Origin: Agrilutibacter niabensis
Lineage (GTDB): Bacteria > Pseudomonadota > Gammaproteobacteria > Xanthomonadales > Xanthomonadaceae
Assembly: GCF_042657165.1 (NCBI RefSeq)
Contig: NZ_JBHSNJ010000005.1
Span: forward strand, 310,001-374,000
Direction of reading: 5' to 3'
DNA: 64,000 nt
The first letter of the stretch is position 1. Every line of letters starts with the position of its first letter. Below, piece by piece: positions 52,677 through 61,902 of the stretch. Under the pieces are notes generated by a model. That model was not told the DNA's origin. It saw only the letters and a program-made list of their open reading frames with translations, and made no database searches. The translations under genes and the position numbers were made by a program.

Positions 52677-54311
52677 TCAGTGCGTGATGTCGCCGTGGGC
52701 GAGGTCGCCGTCGCGGATCACCGGCGGCACGCTGAAGGTGTGGTGCGGCGCCGGGCTCGGCACGGTCCACTCCAGGCCACGGGCGCCTTCCCAGACGCGC
52801 GCCTCGGCCTTGGCGCCGTTACGCAGCGAGTGCCACAGGATGAAGCCCATCATGAACGGCGTGAGGAACATGCCGAACGCGCCGATCGAGCTCACCAGGT
52901 TCCAGTCCGCGAACACCACGTTGTAGTCCGGGATGCGGCGCGGCATGCCGGCCAGGCCCAGGAAGTGCTGCGGGAAGAACAGCAGGTTGACGAAGACCAT
53001 CGACCACCAGAAGTGGAAATTCGCCATGCGCATGCTGTACATGCGGCCGGACCACTTCGGCCACCAGTAGTACACGCCGGCGATGATGCCGAACAGCGCG
53101 CCGGTCACCAGCACGTAGTGGAAGTGGGCGACGACGAAGTAGGTGTCGTGGTACTGGAAGTCCGCCGGTACGATCGCCAGCATCAGGCCCGAGAACCCGC
53201 CGATGGTGAACAGGATCACGAAGGCGATCGCCCACAGCATCGGCGGCTCGAAGCTGATCGAACCGCGCCACATGGTGGTGACCCAGTTGAACACCTTCAC
53301 GCCGGTCGGCACCGCGATCAGCATCGTCGCGAACATGAAGTAGATCTCGCCACCGAGCGGCATGCCGACGGTGAACATGTGGTGTGCCCACACGATGAAC
53401 GAAAGGAACGCGATCGAAGCGGTGGCGTACACCATCGCCTGGTAGCCGAACAGCGGCTTGCGGCTGAAGGTCGGGATGATCTCGGAAGCCACGCCGAAGG
53501 CGGGCAGGATCATGATGTAGACCTCGGGGTGCCCGAAGAACCAGAAGATGTGCTGGAACATCACCGGGTCGCCGCCGCCGGCCGCGTTGAAGAACGAAGT
53601 CGCGGCGTACTTGTCGGTGAGCAGCATGGTCACCGCACCGGCGAGCACCGGCATCACCGCGATCAGCAGGAACGCGGTGATCAGCCAGGTCCAGCAGAAG
53701 ATCGGCATCTTCAGCAGGTCGATGCCCGGGGCGCGCATGTTGAGGATGGTGGCGATCACGTTGATCGCGCCCATGATCGAACTGATGCCCATCATGTGGA
53801 TGGCGAAGATCGCGAAGGCGACGTTGCTGCCGCCCTGCAGCGACAGCGGCGGATACAGGGTCCAGCCGCCTGCGGGCGCGCCGCCGTCCATGAACAGCGT
53901 CATCAGCAGCAGGGAGAAGGCGAACGGCAGGATCCAGAACGACCAGTTGTTCATGCGTGGCAGCGCCATGTCCGGCGCACCGATCTGCAGCGGAATCATC
54001 CAGTTGGCCAGGCCGACGAAAGCCGGCATCACGCCACCGAAGATCATGACCAGCGCATGCACGGTGGTCATCTGGTTGAAGAACTCGGGGCCGCCCGGCA
54101 ACTGCAGGCCCGGCCTCATCAGCTCGTAGCGGATCAGCACCGACATGAAGGCGCCGATGATGAACATGACAAAGCTGAAGATCAGGTACAGCGTGCCGAT
54201 GTCCTTGTGGTTGGTCGAGAAGAACCAACGCTCGATGAAGCCCTGCTTGTGATCGTGGGCGTGGTCATCGTGGTGCACTTGCGGGTGCGCGGCTTCGTAA
54301 TGCGTCGACAT
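52677..54311 (-). CDS. ctaD: cytochrome c oxidase subunit I
   Basis: A 544-residue twelve-helix subunit I holding heme a, heme a3 and CuB. Landmarks are WFFSTNHKDIGTLYLIF at the start, TVHALVMIFGGVMPAFVG with a heme a His, WFFGHPEVYIMILPAFG with the His-Tyr cross-link, the following WAHHMFTVGM with CuB histidines, and HFHYVLVTGALFG. It reduces oxygen and pumps protons. The N-terminal tail is His/Asp-rich (HHDDHAHDH), which could bind metal but may be just a hydrophilic lead. It starts 26 bp after coxB. Confidence 0.98.
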   Translation of the reverse strand: MSTHYEAAHPQVHHDDHAHDHKQGFIERWFFSTNHKDIGTLYLIFSFVMFIIGAFMSVLIRYELMRPGLQLPGGPEFFNQMTTVHALVMIFGGVMPAFVGLANWMIPLQIGAPDMALPRMNNWSFWILPFAFSLLLMTLFMDGGAPAGGWTLYPPLSLQGGSNVAFAIFAIHMMGISSIMGAINVIATILNMRAPGIDLLKMPIFCWTWLITAFLLIAVMPVLAGAVTMLLTDKYAATSFFNAAGGGDPVMFQHIFWFFGHPEVYIMILPAFGVASEIIPTFSRKPLFGYQAMVYATASIAFLSFIVWAHHMFTVGMPLGGEIYFMFATMLIAVPTGVKVFNWVTTMWRGSISFEPPMLWAIAFVILFTIGGFSGLMLAIVPADFQYHDTYFVVAHFHYVLVTGALFGIIAGVYYWWPKWSGRMYSMRMANFHFWWSMVFVNLLFFPQHFLGLAGMPRRIPDYNVVFADWNLVSSIGAFGMFLTPFMMGFILWHSLRNGAKAEARVWEGARGLEWTVPSPAPHHTFSVPPVIRDGDLAHGDITH

Positions 54312-54337
54312 GGTCGTGCCTCGGTAAATCGTTCGTA

Positions 54338-55324
54338 TCAGCCGGCAACCGCGGCGGCGGCGGGAGCGTCGGTGGCGGCGGGCGCGGCCTCAGCAGGCGC
54401 GGCTTCGGCAGGAGCAGCTTCGTCAGCTGCCGGCGCGGCTTCGGCAGGCGCAGCCGGCACAGCGGGAGCCGCCGGCGCGTTCTTCGCCTTCTCGGCGGCG
54501 AGCCACGCGGCGTATTCGGCCTTCGGCAGCACGCGCACGACGATCGGCATGAAGCCGTGGTCCTTGCCGCACAGCTCGGCGCACTGGCCGCGATAGATGC
54601 CCGGCTTGCTGACGCTGGTCCAGGCTTCGTTGACGATGCCCGGGATCGCGTCCTGCTTCCAGCCCAGCGCCGGCACCCACCATGCGTGGATGACGTCGTC
54701 GGCCGTGATCACGAAGCGGACCTTGGTATCGGCCGGCAGCACCAGGGCGTTGTCGACGTCGAGCAGGTAGTTCGGGTGGTTGGCGGTGCGCGCATCCGCG
54801 TGGCTCTGGCGGATCTCGTCGCTCTTGCGGTCGAGGCGGCTGGTGAAGCTCACACCCTCGCCCAGGTACTCGTACTTCCACATCCACTGGTAGCCGGTGA
54901 CCTTGACGGTCATCTGCGACTCGCGGGTGTCGTACATCTTGATCAGCTTGCTGGTGGCCGGGAACGCCATCAGCACCAGCAGCACGATCGGCACCACGGT
55001 CCAGATGATTTCCAGCTTGGTGCTGTGGGTGAAGTCCTTGTCCGGCACCGCGCCCTTGGAGTGGCGGAACCTGAACATGGCCACCGCCATGGCGCCGAAC
55101 ACCAGGACGCCGATGGCGACGCAGATCCACAGCGCCAGCATGTGCGCCGAGTAGGCGTTCATCGACTGGGCGGTGACGCCTTCGCCCATATTGAGCTGCC
55201 AGCGGTGCGGCGCGTTGGACCAGGTGTCGTTGGACTGCGCGAAGGAGAGCACCGGGGCGGCCATCGCGGCCACGCCCATTGCCCACTGTCCCGCGGTCCA
55301 AAGCTTGCTACGACCGGCTTTCAT
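54338..55324 (-). CDS. coxB: cytochrome c oxidase subunit II
   Basis: A 328-residue subunit II. It has a signal peptide (cleaved near SFAQS), two membrane helices (about 60-82 and 105-127), and a periplasmic cupredoxin domain with the CuA site QCAELCGKDHGFMP, which accepts electrons from cytochrome c. No heme c motif is fused at the end. After the domain come about 50 residues of Ala/Pro/Glu repeats, a low-complexity tail. The ATG at 55324 is preceded by several hairpins in the leader region. It is the first gene of the oxidase cluster. Confidence 0.96.
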   Translation of the reverse strand: MKAGRSKLWTAGQWAMGVAAMAAPVLSFAQSNDTWSNAPHRWQLNMGEGVTAQSMNAYSAHMLALWICVAIGVLVFGAMAVAMFRFRHSKGAVPDKDFTHSTKLEIIWTVVPIVLLVLMAFPATSKLIKMYDTRESQMTVKVTGYQWMWKYEYLGEGVSFTSRLDRKSDEIRQSHADARTANHPNYLLDVDNALVLPADTKVRFVITADDVIHAWWVPALGWKQDAIPGIVNEAWTSVSKPGIYRGQCAELCGKDHGFMPIVVRVLPKAEYAAWLAAEKAKNAPAAPAVPAAPAEAAPAADEAAPAEAAPAEAAPAATDAPAAAAVAG

Positions 55325-55744
55325 CAGTTCGAGCCCCGAAAAGATCAGTTGATTCGTGTGTCGCTCCGCGGGCTGCCTCGATCGGCGCTGCTTCGGACCG
55401 CGAAGCAGCACCGGCTCCGGCGGGGAGCCGCGCGGAACAAGGTGGCTGGCGGGTTCGGACCGAGGTGATCTTCAGACCGGTTCGGAGCGGAACCCATCAC
55501 GCCGGAGGCTTGCCCCAACGGGCAACGGCTTCGCGGACGCTACGGAATAACCGTGAAATGGTAGCGACCGGGCCGCGCCCGGGCAACCCGCCATTGCCGT
55601 CGAGTCCCGCTGGTTCAGCCGGCAAAACCGGCAAATCCCGCACAAAACGGGTGTTGCGTCATGACGATCTTTGCTGGCCAAGGGCGGCGCGGGCCGGCGG
55701 CGAAGCTCTAAACTATGCGGCTTCCCAACCGCAGCCGCGGGCCC
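55325..55744. other. 420-bp intergenic region between coxB and putA, hairpin-rich
   Basis: No gene fits here. On the coxB side two perfect hairpins follow each other: CTGCTTCG/CGAAGCAG at 55388-55408 and CGGCTCC/GGAGCCG at 55412-55430, both within about 110 nt of the coxB start. Further hairpins are TTGCCC/GGGCAA near 55512 and CCGGGC/GCCCGG near 55569. On the putA side, a TAAACT -10-like hexamer lies at 55709-55714, giving putA a leader of about 24 nt. The divergent control sites must lie in this stretch, but I cannot name an operator. Confidence 0.5.
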
Positions 55745-58700
55745 ATGACCCCAGAATCCACCGCCACCGCGCCGGCGGGCGTCGCACCGCCCACGCCGGA
55801 GCGCCTGATCAGCCCCGAACTTCCCGCCCCGCCGAGCGGCCCGCGCGCCGCGATCACCGCCGGCTGGGTCCGTGACGAGGCCGCCCACGTGCGCCACCTG
55901 CTCGAACTGGCGCGCCTCCCGGCAGAGGCCCACGCCCGCGCCCAGGCGACCGCCGCCGACCTGGTCCGCCGCGTGCGCGCCCGCGCCCACGACCAGGGCG
56001 CGATCGAGGCCTTCATGCGCCAGTACGACCTGGGCAGCGAGGAAGGCGTGCTGCTGATGTGCGTGGCCGAGGCGCTGCTGCGCATCCCCGACCAGGACAC
56101 CGCCGACAAGCTGATCCGCGACAAGCTCGGCGACGCGGACTGGAAGAAGCACATGGGCCAGTCCGACTCGGTGCTGGTGAACGCCTCCACCTGGGGCCTG
56201 ATGCTCACCGGCCACCTCGTCGATCTCGCCGACGACACCAAGCGCGACGTGCACGGCGCCTTCAAGCGCCTGCTCGGCCGCGTCGGCGAACCGGTGATCC
56301 GCCTGGCCGTGCGCCAGGCGATGAAGATCATGGGCCACCAGTTCGTCATGGGCCGCACCATCGGCGAGGCGCTGGCGCGATCGCTCAAGGGCGACAACGC
56401 CAACTACCGCTATTCGTTCGACATGCTCGGTGAAGGCGCACTGACCACCAAGGACGCGCTGCGCTACCTGCAGGCCTATCGCGATGCGATCCATGCGATC
56501 GGCAAGAGCGGCGACTACACCAAGCGCGAGGTCTTCGGCGTGCCGTCGATCTCGGTGAAGCTCTCGGCGCTGCATCCGCGCTACGAGCACGCCAAGCGCG
56601 AGCGCGTGCTCGCCGAACTCACCCCGCGCGTGCTGGAGCTGGCGCAGCTGGCCAGGTCCTATGGCATCGGCTTCACCATCGACGCCGAGGAATCCGACCG
56701 CCTCGAACTCTCGCTCGACGTCATCGCCGCCGCTTACGCGGACAAGTCGCTCGACGGCTGGGAAGGCTATGGCCTGGCCATCCAGGCCTACCAGAAGCGC
56801 GCGCCGGAGGTGATCGACTTCATTGCCGACCTCGCCCGCCGCCACGGCCGCCGCATCCCGGTGCGATTGGTCAAGGGCGCGTACTGGGACAGCGAAGTGA
56901 AACGCGCGCAGGTCGACGGCCAGCTCGGCTACCCGGTGTTCACTCGCAAACCGAACACCGACGTCAGCTACCTCGCCAACGCCCGCAAGATGCTAGAAGC
57001 CGGCGATGCGATCTACCCGATGTTCGCCACCCACAACGCGCAGACGATCGCGACGATCCACCAGCGCGCGAAGTCGATGGGACGCGAGAAGCACTTCGAG
57101 TTCCAGAAGCTGCACGGCATGGGCGACGACCTCTACGCCGAAGTCATCCCGGCCGACCGCCTCGGCGTGCCCTGCCGCGTGTACGCACCGGTCGGCTCGC
57201 ACGAGGACCTGTTGCCGTACCTGGTGCGCCGCCTGCTCGAGAACGGCGCCAACTCCAGCTTCGTCAACCGCATCACCGACGAGTCCATCGCCATCGATGA
57301 CCTCGTCCACGATCCGGTCGAAACCGTTTCCGCATTCGAATCCATCGCGCATCCGCGCATCCCGCAGCCGGTCGACCTGTATCGCAGCTACGGCATAGAC
57401 AGGAGCAACTCCATGGGCGTGAACCTCGCCAACGACGATCAACTGCGCGCGCTGGCCGAACAAGTGAACGCCGCCGTCAAACAGGATTGGCGCGCGACGC
57501 CGCTGGTGCCGGGCGCGAACGTCACCGGCCCGAACATCGCCGTTACCAACCCCGCCGACCGCCGCGAGACCGTCGGCCAGTGGCAGGCCGCCGACAGCAC
57601 CACCGTCGAAACCGCGCTGAAGAATGCCGTCGCCGCGCACGACGCCTGGAACACGATGCCGGCCGCCTCGCGCGCGACGATCCTCGAATATGCCGCCGAA
57701 CTGCTCGAGCAGCGCACGCCGCAGTACCTCGCGCTGTGCACCAAGGAGGCCGGCAAGACCATTCCCGACGGCGTCGCCGAAGTGCGCGAAGCCGTCGATT
57801 TCCTGCGCTACTACGCCGCGCAGGCGCGTGCGCTGTTCAAGCCCGAGGCGCTGCCTGGCCCGACCGGCGAATCCAACACGCTGCAGCTCGCGGGCCGTGG
57901 CGTGTTCGTGTGCATTTCGCCGTGGAACTTCCCGCTGGCGATCTTCCTCGGCCAGGTGGCCGCCGCGCTCGCCGCCGGCAACAGCGTGATCGCCAAGCCG
58001 GCCGAGCAGACCAACCTGATCGGCTACTACGCGGTGAAACTGCTGCACGAAGCCGGCGTGCCCGAAGCGGTAGTGCAGTTCCTGCCCGGCGACGGCGCCA
58101 CCGTCGGTGCGGCGCTGACCCGGGATCCGCGCGTCGCCGGCGTCGCCTTCACCGGCTCCACCGACACCGCGCGCGCGATCAACCGCGCGATGGCCGCGCG
58201 CGATGCCGCGATCGGCGTGCTGATCGCCGAGACCGGCGGCCAGAACGCGCTGATCGCCGACTCCTCGTCGCTGCCGGAGCAGGTGGTGAAGGACGCGATC
58301 TCGTCGGCCTTCACCTCCGCCGGCCAGCGCTGCTCGGCCGCGCGCGTGCTGTTCGTGCAGGACGACATCGCCGACAAGGTCAGCAGCATGCTCGCCGGCG
58401 CGATGAACGAGCTGAAGGTCGGCGACCCCGGCCTGCTCTCGACCGACGTCGGTCCGGTGATCGACGAGGATGCGCTGAGCATGCTCAAGGAACATGCCGC
58501 GCGCATGGACATCGAAGCGAAGAAGATCGGCGAAGTCGCACTCGATGCGGACGCCGCGCACGGCAGCTTCTTCGCCCCGCGCGCCTACGCGATCGCGTCG
58601 ATCGACGTGCTGCACAAGGAAATCTTCGGTCCGGTGTTGCACGTGGTCCGCTGGAAGTCCGACCAGCTCGACCAGGTGATCGATGCGATCAACGCCACCG

Positions 58701-58969
58701 GTTATGGCCTGACGCTCGGCATCCATTCGCGCATCGACGAAACGGTCGAGAAGATCTCCTCGCGGATCAAGGTCGGCAACTGCTACGTCAACCGCAACCA
58801 GATCGGCGCGGTCGTCGGCGTGCAGCCCTTCGGCGGCCAGAACCTGTCGGGCACCGGCCCCAAGGCCGGCGGCCCGCATTACCTGCCGCGCTTCACCACC
58901 GAGAAGACCATCACCGTCAACACCACCGCCGCCGGCGGCAATGCCTCGCTTCTCACCCTCGGCGACTGA
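55745..58969 (+). CDS. putA: bifunctional proline dehydrogenase / L-glutamate-5-semialdehyde dehydrogenase
   Basis: A 1074-residue PutA that oxidises proline to glutamate in two steps with substrate channelling. The FAD-dependent proline dehydrogenase barrel spans about residues 90-480 (RLVKGAYWDSEVKRAQ, FATHNAQTIATI). The NAD-dependent dehydrogenase spans about 570-1050, with Glu in IAETGGQNAL and catalytic Cys863 in SAGQRCSAAR. The N-terminal ribbon-helix-helix of the trifunctional E. coli type is absent, and so is the long C-terminal extension, so this is a short bifunctional form without autoregulation. An internal ribosome site and in-frame ATG lie at 57401-57415. Confidence 0.97.
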   Translation: MTPESTATAPAGVAPPTPERLISPELPAPPSGPRAAITAGWVRDEAAHVRHLLELARLPAEAHARAQATAADLVRRVRARAHDQGAIEAFMRQYDLGSEEGVLLMCVAEALLRIPDQDTADKLIRDKLGDADWKKHMGQSDSVLVNASTWGLMLTGHLVDLADDTKRDVHGAFKRLLGRVGEPVIRLAVRQAMKIMGHQFVMGRTIGEALARSLKGDNANYRYSFDMLGEGALTTKDALRYLQAYRDAIHAIGKSGDYTKREVFGVPSISVKLSALHPRYEHAKRERVLAELTPRVLELAQLARSYGIGFTIDAEESDRLELSLDVIAAAYADKSLDGWEGYGLAIQAYQKRAPEVIDFIADLARRHGRRIPVRLVKGAYWDSEVKRAQVDGQLGYPVFTRKPNTDVSYLANARKMLEAGDAIYPMFATHNAQTIATIHQRAKSMGREKHFEFQKLHGMGDDLYAEVIPADRLGVPCRVYAPVGSHEDLLPYLVRRLLENGANSSFVNRITDESIAIDDLVHDPVETVSAFESIAHPRIPQPVDLYRSYGIDRSNSMGVNLANDDQLRALAEQVNAAVKQDWRATPLVPGANVTGPNIAVTNPADRRETVGQWQAADSTTVETALKNAVAAHDAWNTMPAASRATILEYAAELLEQRTPQYLALCTKEAGKTIPDGVAEVREAVDFLRYYAAQARALFKPEALPGPTGESNTLQLAGRGVFVCISPWNFPLAIFLGQVAAALAAGNSVIAKPAEQTNLIGYYAVKLLHEAGVPEAVVQFLPGDGATVGAALTRDPRVAGVAFTGSTDTARAINRAMAARDAAIGVLIAETGGQNALIADSSSLPEQVVKDAISSAFTSAGQRCSAARVLFVQDDIADKVSSMLAGAMNELKVGDPGLLSTDVGPVIDEDALSMLKEHAARMDIEAKKIGEVALDADAAHGSFFAPRAYAIASIDVLHKEIFGPVLHVVRWKSDQLDQVIDAINATGYGLTLGIHSRIDETVEKISSRIKVGNCYVNRNQIGAVVGVQPFGGQNLSGTGPKAGGPHYLPRFTTEKTITVNTTAAGGNASLLTLGD
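57401..57415 (+). promoter_or_regulatory. internal Shine-Dalgarno and in-frame ATG within putA
   Basis: AGGAG, seven spacer bases and ATG lie in the putA reading frame at codon 557, just before the dehydrogenase domain. Most starts in this window have weaker sites. A second, shorter dehydrogenase product is possible. Confidence 0.4.
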
Positions 58970-59006
58970 CGTCGGCAACCCGCGGCCCACCGCCGCGCTG
59001 CCCAAG

Positions 59007-59034
59007 AAAAAGCCCCGCCGGAGCGGGGCTTTTT
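59007..59034. terminator. bidirectional rho-independent terminator
   Basis: AAAAAGCCCCGC-cgga-GCGGGGCTTTTT is a perfect 12-bp stem with A- and T-runs, placed between the convergent putA and FadL-type genes, and can end both. Confidence 0.93.
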
Positions 59035-59059
59035 CGTTACCGCGGTAGAGCGGCTTCGC

Positions 59060-60433
59060 TCAGAACTTGTACTGACCGGCGACGCCGAACAGGTTCGCGG
59101 ACCCCTCGGCCTCACCGACCAGACGCGAGCCGCTGGACGAGACCACGTCGAGCTTCGGGTTGTCGACCTCGATGCGCTGGTAGGCGGCGTCGACGCTGAA
59201 GGCATCCGAGACCTGCCAGGTAAGGCCGATCGAGTACAGCTTGCGATCGTTGTCGGGCAGGCGCGGGGTGCGGGTTTCGTCGTTGGTCGGGGTTTCATCC
59301 TGGGCATAGCCGGCGCGCAGGGTGAAGGCCTCGCTCAGATCCCACTCGCCGCCCAGCGACCAGAAATCGCTGTCGCTCCAGTCGAACTCTTCGGCGCCCA
59401 GCGAGGTGCCGTTGCTGCGGCGAACGTCCACCGTGCGCAGCGAATCCCAACCCGTCCGCTGCCAGTCGGCGAGCACGCGGATGTCGTCGTTGAAGTCGTA
59501 GCGCACGCTGATCGTGTCGATGGTCGGCGTGGTGAGGTTGGCGCCGCCGGGGCCGTCGGCGAATGCGGCCGCGCGCGGACCCAGGGCGGCCTGCACCGGG
59601 CCCGGCACGGTGAAGTCGAGATCGCCTTGGATTTCCTGGTCGATCTCGGAACGGTGCGAGTAACCGATGGTCAGCGCATCGATCGGCTGCCATTGCACGC
59701 CGGCGAGCCAGCCCATGCCGGTATCGTCGCCTTCCACGCGGATCGCGCCGTCAGCACCCTGCGGGTGGAACGGGAACGCCGGGTTGAAGCAGTTGAGCGG
59801 ATTGCCCGAGCCCGCGCACAGGGCGGTACCGAAGTCGATCGCCTTGGTCAGGGTCGCGTCGGCGCGCTCGTAGATGAAGCCGGCGCCGACCGACAGGCGG
59901 TCATGCAACTTCACCGAAGCCGACAGGGTGAAATCGACGGTCTTCACTTCCGACTTCAGCGCATGGTAGCGGCCGACCCAGCCGTCTTCGTATTCGGTCT
60001 TCAGGCCGAACGGGGCGCCGATGCTGGCGCCGATGGTGAGGCCTTCCAGCGCGCCCGACAGCGGGAACACCGCGGAGATGTTCGGCACCGGGGTGACGTC
60101 GCCGGCGTCACCGCCGTCGCCGCCGGTGAGGGCGGGGGCGGCCGGGCCGAAGGCCGAGGCGGCCGTGCCAGTGGCATTAACTTGGAAGCTGAGGTCGATC
60201 ACGGTGACGTCGGCGCGCACGGTGGTCTTGTCGAAGCTCGACATCGCGGCCGGATTGCCGGTGACGGCGGTCGCGTCGTCATTGAAGACGGCGCTGCCGG
60301 CGTTGGAGCGGCCCAGATTCTTGACGCTGGCTTCGCGCAACTGGAAGCCGCTCGCGTGGGTCTGGCCCATCGCCAGCACGCCGGCGATGCCAAGCGCCAG
60401 CGCGCTGAGGTTGGAGCGATTTGCAAAATTCAT
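59060..60433 (-). CDS. FadL/OmpP1 family outer membrane fatty-acid transporter
   Basis: A 457-residue outer-membrane barrel protein. A signal peptide (cleaved at THASG) is followed by the plug region GFQLREASVKNLGRSNAGSA and DDATAVTGNPAAMS, whose NPA motif is the family hallmark. The barrel ends with Phe (VAGQYKF). Members carry long-chain fatty acids or other hydrophobic compounds across the outer membrane. A GGAGAGAG ribosome site precedes the ATG, and a promoter candidate lies about 115 bp upstream. Confidence 0.93.
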   Translation of the reverse strand: MNFANRSNLSALALGIAGVLAMGQTHASGFQLREASVKNLGRSNAGSAVFNDDATAVTGNPAAMSSFDKTTVRADVTVIDLSFQVNATGTAASAFGPAAPALTGGDGGDAGDVTPVPNISAVFPLSGALEGLTIGASIGAPFGLKTEYEDGWVGRYHALKSEVKTVDFTLSASVKLHDRLSVGAGFIYERADATLTKAIDFGTALCAGSGNPLNCFNPAFPFHPQGADGAIRVEGDDTGMGWLAGVQWQPIDALTIGYSHRSEIDQEIQGDLDFTVPGPVQAALGPRAAAFADGPGGANLTTPTIDTISVRYDFNDDIRVLADWQRTGWDSLRTVDVRRSNGTSLGAEEFDWSDSDFWSLGGEWDLSEAFTLRAGYAQDETPTNDETRTPRLPDNDRKLYSIGLTWQVSDAFSVDAAYQRIEVDNPKLDVVSSSGSRLVGEAEGSANLFGVAGQYKF

Positions 60434-60552
60434 GTGTGTACTCTCTCCGATGGCTGCAAATTTTTAGAGTCTTCTTCCTGGTCGTTGCGCGGCGCCGGTC
60501 GAACCTTTGCCGTCGCGCGCCGAGACCCCTCCCGACGTACGACACCGTATGC

Positions 60553-60582
60553 ACTATAGCGTGGGCTTTAACCTGATGCTAA
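60553..60582 (-). promoter_or_regulatory. candidate sigma-70-type promoter of the FadL-family gene
   Basis: On the minus strand TTAGCA (-35, four of six) and TATAGT (-10, four of six) lie 18 nt apart. The leader would be about 110 nt. Confidence 0.4.
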
Positions 60583-60646
60583 CAACCTCCGGCCGCCGCC
60601 TGAAGCGGCCGCAACCGGAACCGGCACCCCCAGCCCGGCGGGCGGC

Positions 60647-61345
60647 ATGAGCGTGTTCGTGTCGCTGCCCTCCCGGCAGAAGGCCCCCCTGCGCTGGGCG
60701 GTGCCGTTGCTGTTCGTATTGCTGTGGGCGTGCTTCCTCGCCTTCACCGTGCTTCCCGACCCACAGCAGCAGCGCCTGATGCTCAGCTGGGGCGCCCTGT
60801 CGGGCGGAATGGCCGCGCCGCCGGAATGGATGGCCTCGCTGCGCGACGGCCGCATCCTGCGCCTGTTCACCGCCCTGTTCCTGCACGCCGACTGGGCGCA
60901 CCTGCTCGGCAACCTGGTGTTCCTGCTGATCTTTGGCCTGTCGGCGGAACGCGCGATGGGCCCGTGGCGGCTGCTGGCGCTGTTCCTGCTGGGCGGCGCG
61001 GTGGCCAACCTGGCCGCGGCGATCGCCATCGGCACGCCGGACCGCCTGATCATCGGCGCCAGCGGCGCGGTGTCGGCGCTGATCGGCGCCTACCTCGCGC
61101 TGTTCCCCGGCGCGAAACTCGGCGTGGTAGTGCCGCTGGGGCTATTCCTCCAGTTCGTGAAGGTGCCCGCGGCGCTGCTGATCGGCGTGTGGGCGCTGTT
61201 GCAACTGGTGTTCACCTTCATCGGCCCCGCCTTCGGCGCCGTGGCCTGGTCCGCACATCTGGCCGGCTTCGCCTTCGGCGGCGTGTTCGCCCTGATCGCG
61301 AAGGCTGGAATTGCGAGGCGGATGCGACGCAAGCGCGGATACTGA
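60647..61345 (+). CDS. rhomboid family intramembrane serine protease
   Basis: A 232-residue membrane protease with six or seven helices. The catalytic Ser139 lies in GASGAVSALIG and the His204 in AHLAGFAFGG; the first loop has the LHADWAHLLGNL motif with the supporting His and Asn. It cleaves membrane proteins inside the bilayer; no substrate is suggested by its neighbours. The WR-type motif of loop 1 is only partly recognisable. The N-terminal region before the first helix is short. DUF1820 follows 92 bp later. Confidence 0.92.
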   Translation: MSVFVSLPSRQKAPLRWAVPLLFVLLWACFLAFTVLPDPQQQRLMLSWGALSGGMAAPPEWMASLRDGRILRLFTALFLHADWAHLLGNLVFLLIFGLSAERAMGPWRLLALFLLGGAVANLAAAIAIGTPDRLIIGASGAVSALIGAYLALFPGAKLGVVVPLGLFLQFVKVPAALLIGVWALLQLVFTFIGPAFGAVAWSAHLAGFAFGGVFALIAKAGIARRMRRKRGY

Positions 61346-61437
61346 CGCCAGGCCATCCTTGAGAAGCGTGGATGCGGCACCCATCGTGAAGGGGCTGCCG
61401 CGCCGGCGCGATACCCATCCACGCCAAGCATCGATCC

Positions 61438-61755
61438 ATGAAGACGCTCTACAAGATCACGTTCCTCAACGCCGGCAGGATCTACGAGCTGTACGCGCGC
61501 AGGGTCAGCGCGGGCAGCCTGTGGGGATTCACCGAGGTAGCCGAACTGGTGTTCGACGTGCACGACGGCGTGGTGATCGATCCGGCCGAGGAGCGCCTGC
61601 GCGACGAATTCGGCAACACCCGTGTGCTGCACCTGCCGATGCAGAGCATCGTCCGCATCGAGGAAGTCGACAGCAAGGGCCAGTCCACGATCCGCGACGC
61701 CGCGACCGGCGAGAAGGTCGTCACCCCGTTCCCGATGCCGTTCAAGCCGCGCTGA
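61438..61755 (+). CDS. DUF1820 family protein
   Basis: A 105-residue cytoplasmic beta-rich protein beginning MKTLYKITFLNAGRIYELYA and containing GNTRVLHLPMQSIVRIEEV, both typical of the DUF1820 family of proteobacteria. No function is known. It has no signal peptide or catalytic motif. The gene lies 92 bp after the rhomboid gene and is convergent with the S41 protease gene; the 147 bp between the stops show no clear terminator. Confidence 0.85.
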   Translation: MKTLYKITFLNAGRIYELYARRVSAGSLWGFTEVAELVFDVHDGVVIDPAEERLRDEFGNTRVLHLPMQSIVRIEEVDSKGQSTIRDAATGEKVVTPFPMPFKPR

Positions 61756-61902
61756 GCGGAGTGAACCCGATTGTCGGATCGGGCCAGCAAGGTGCCCTGC
61801 GGCAGTACCCGGATCGGCACTTCCCGTTGACGGAACAGGGCTGCTGGCCGCCCTGTTCGCTGCTGCGGCCATGCGCCGCGGCGTGCCGGCAAAGTGCGCC
61901 GC

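Noticed and set aside
54341..54485. Repeated short units resembling a small repeat array
   Set aside because: They are codons for an Ala/Pro/Glu-rich tail of subunit II, irregular in length, with no spacers as in CRISPR.
56993..59005. A 670-codon minus-strand frame opposite putA
   Set aside because: Antisense shadow of the aldehyde dehydrogenase half of PutA; no recognisable domain.
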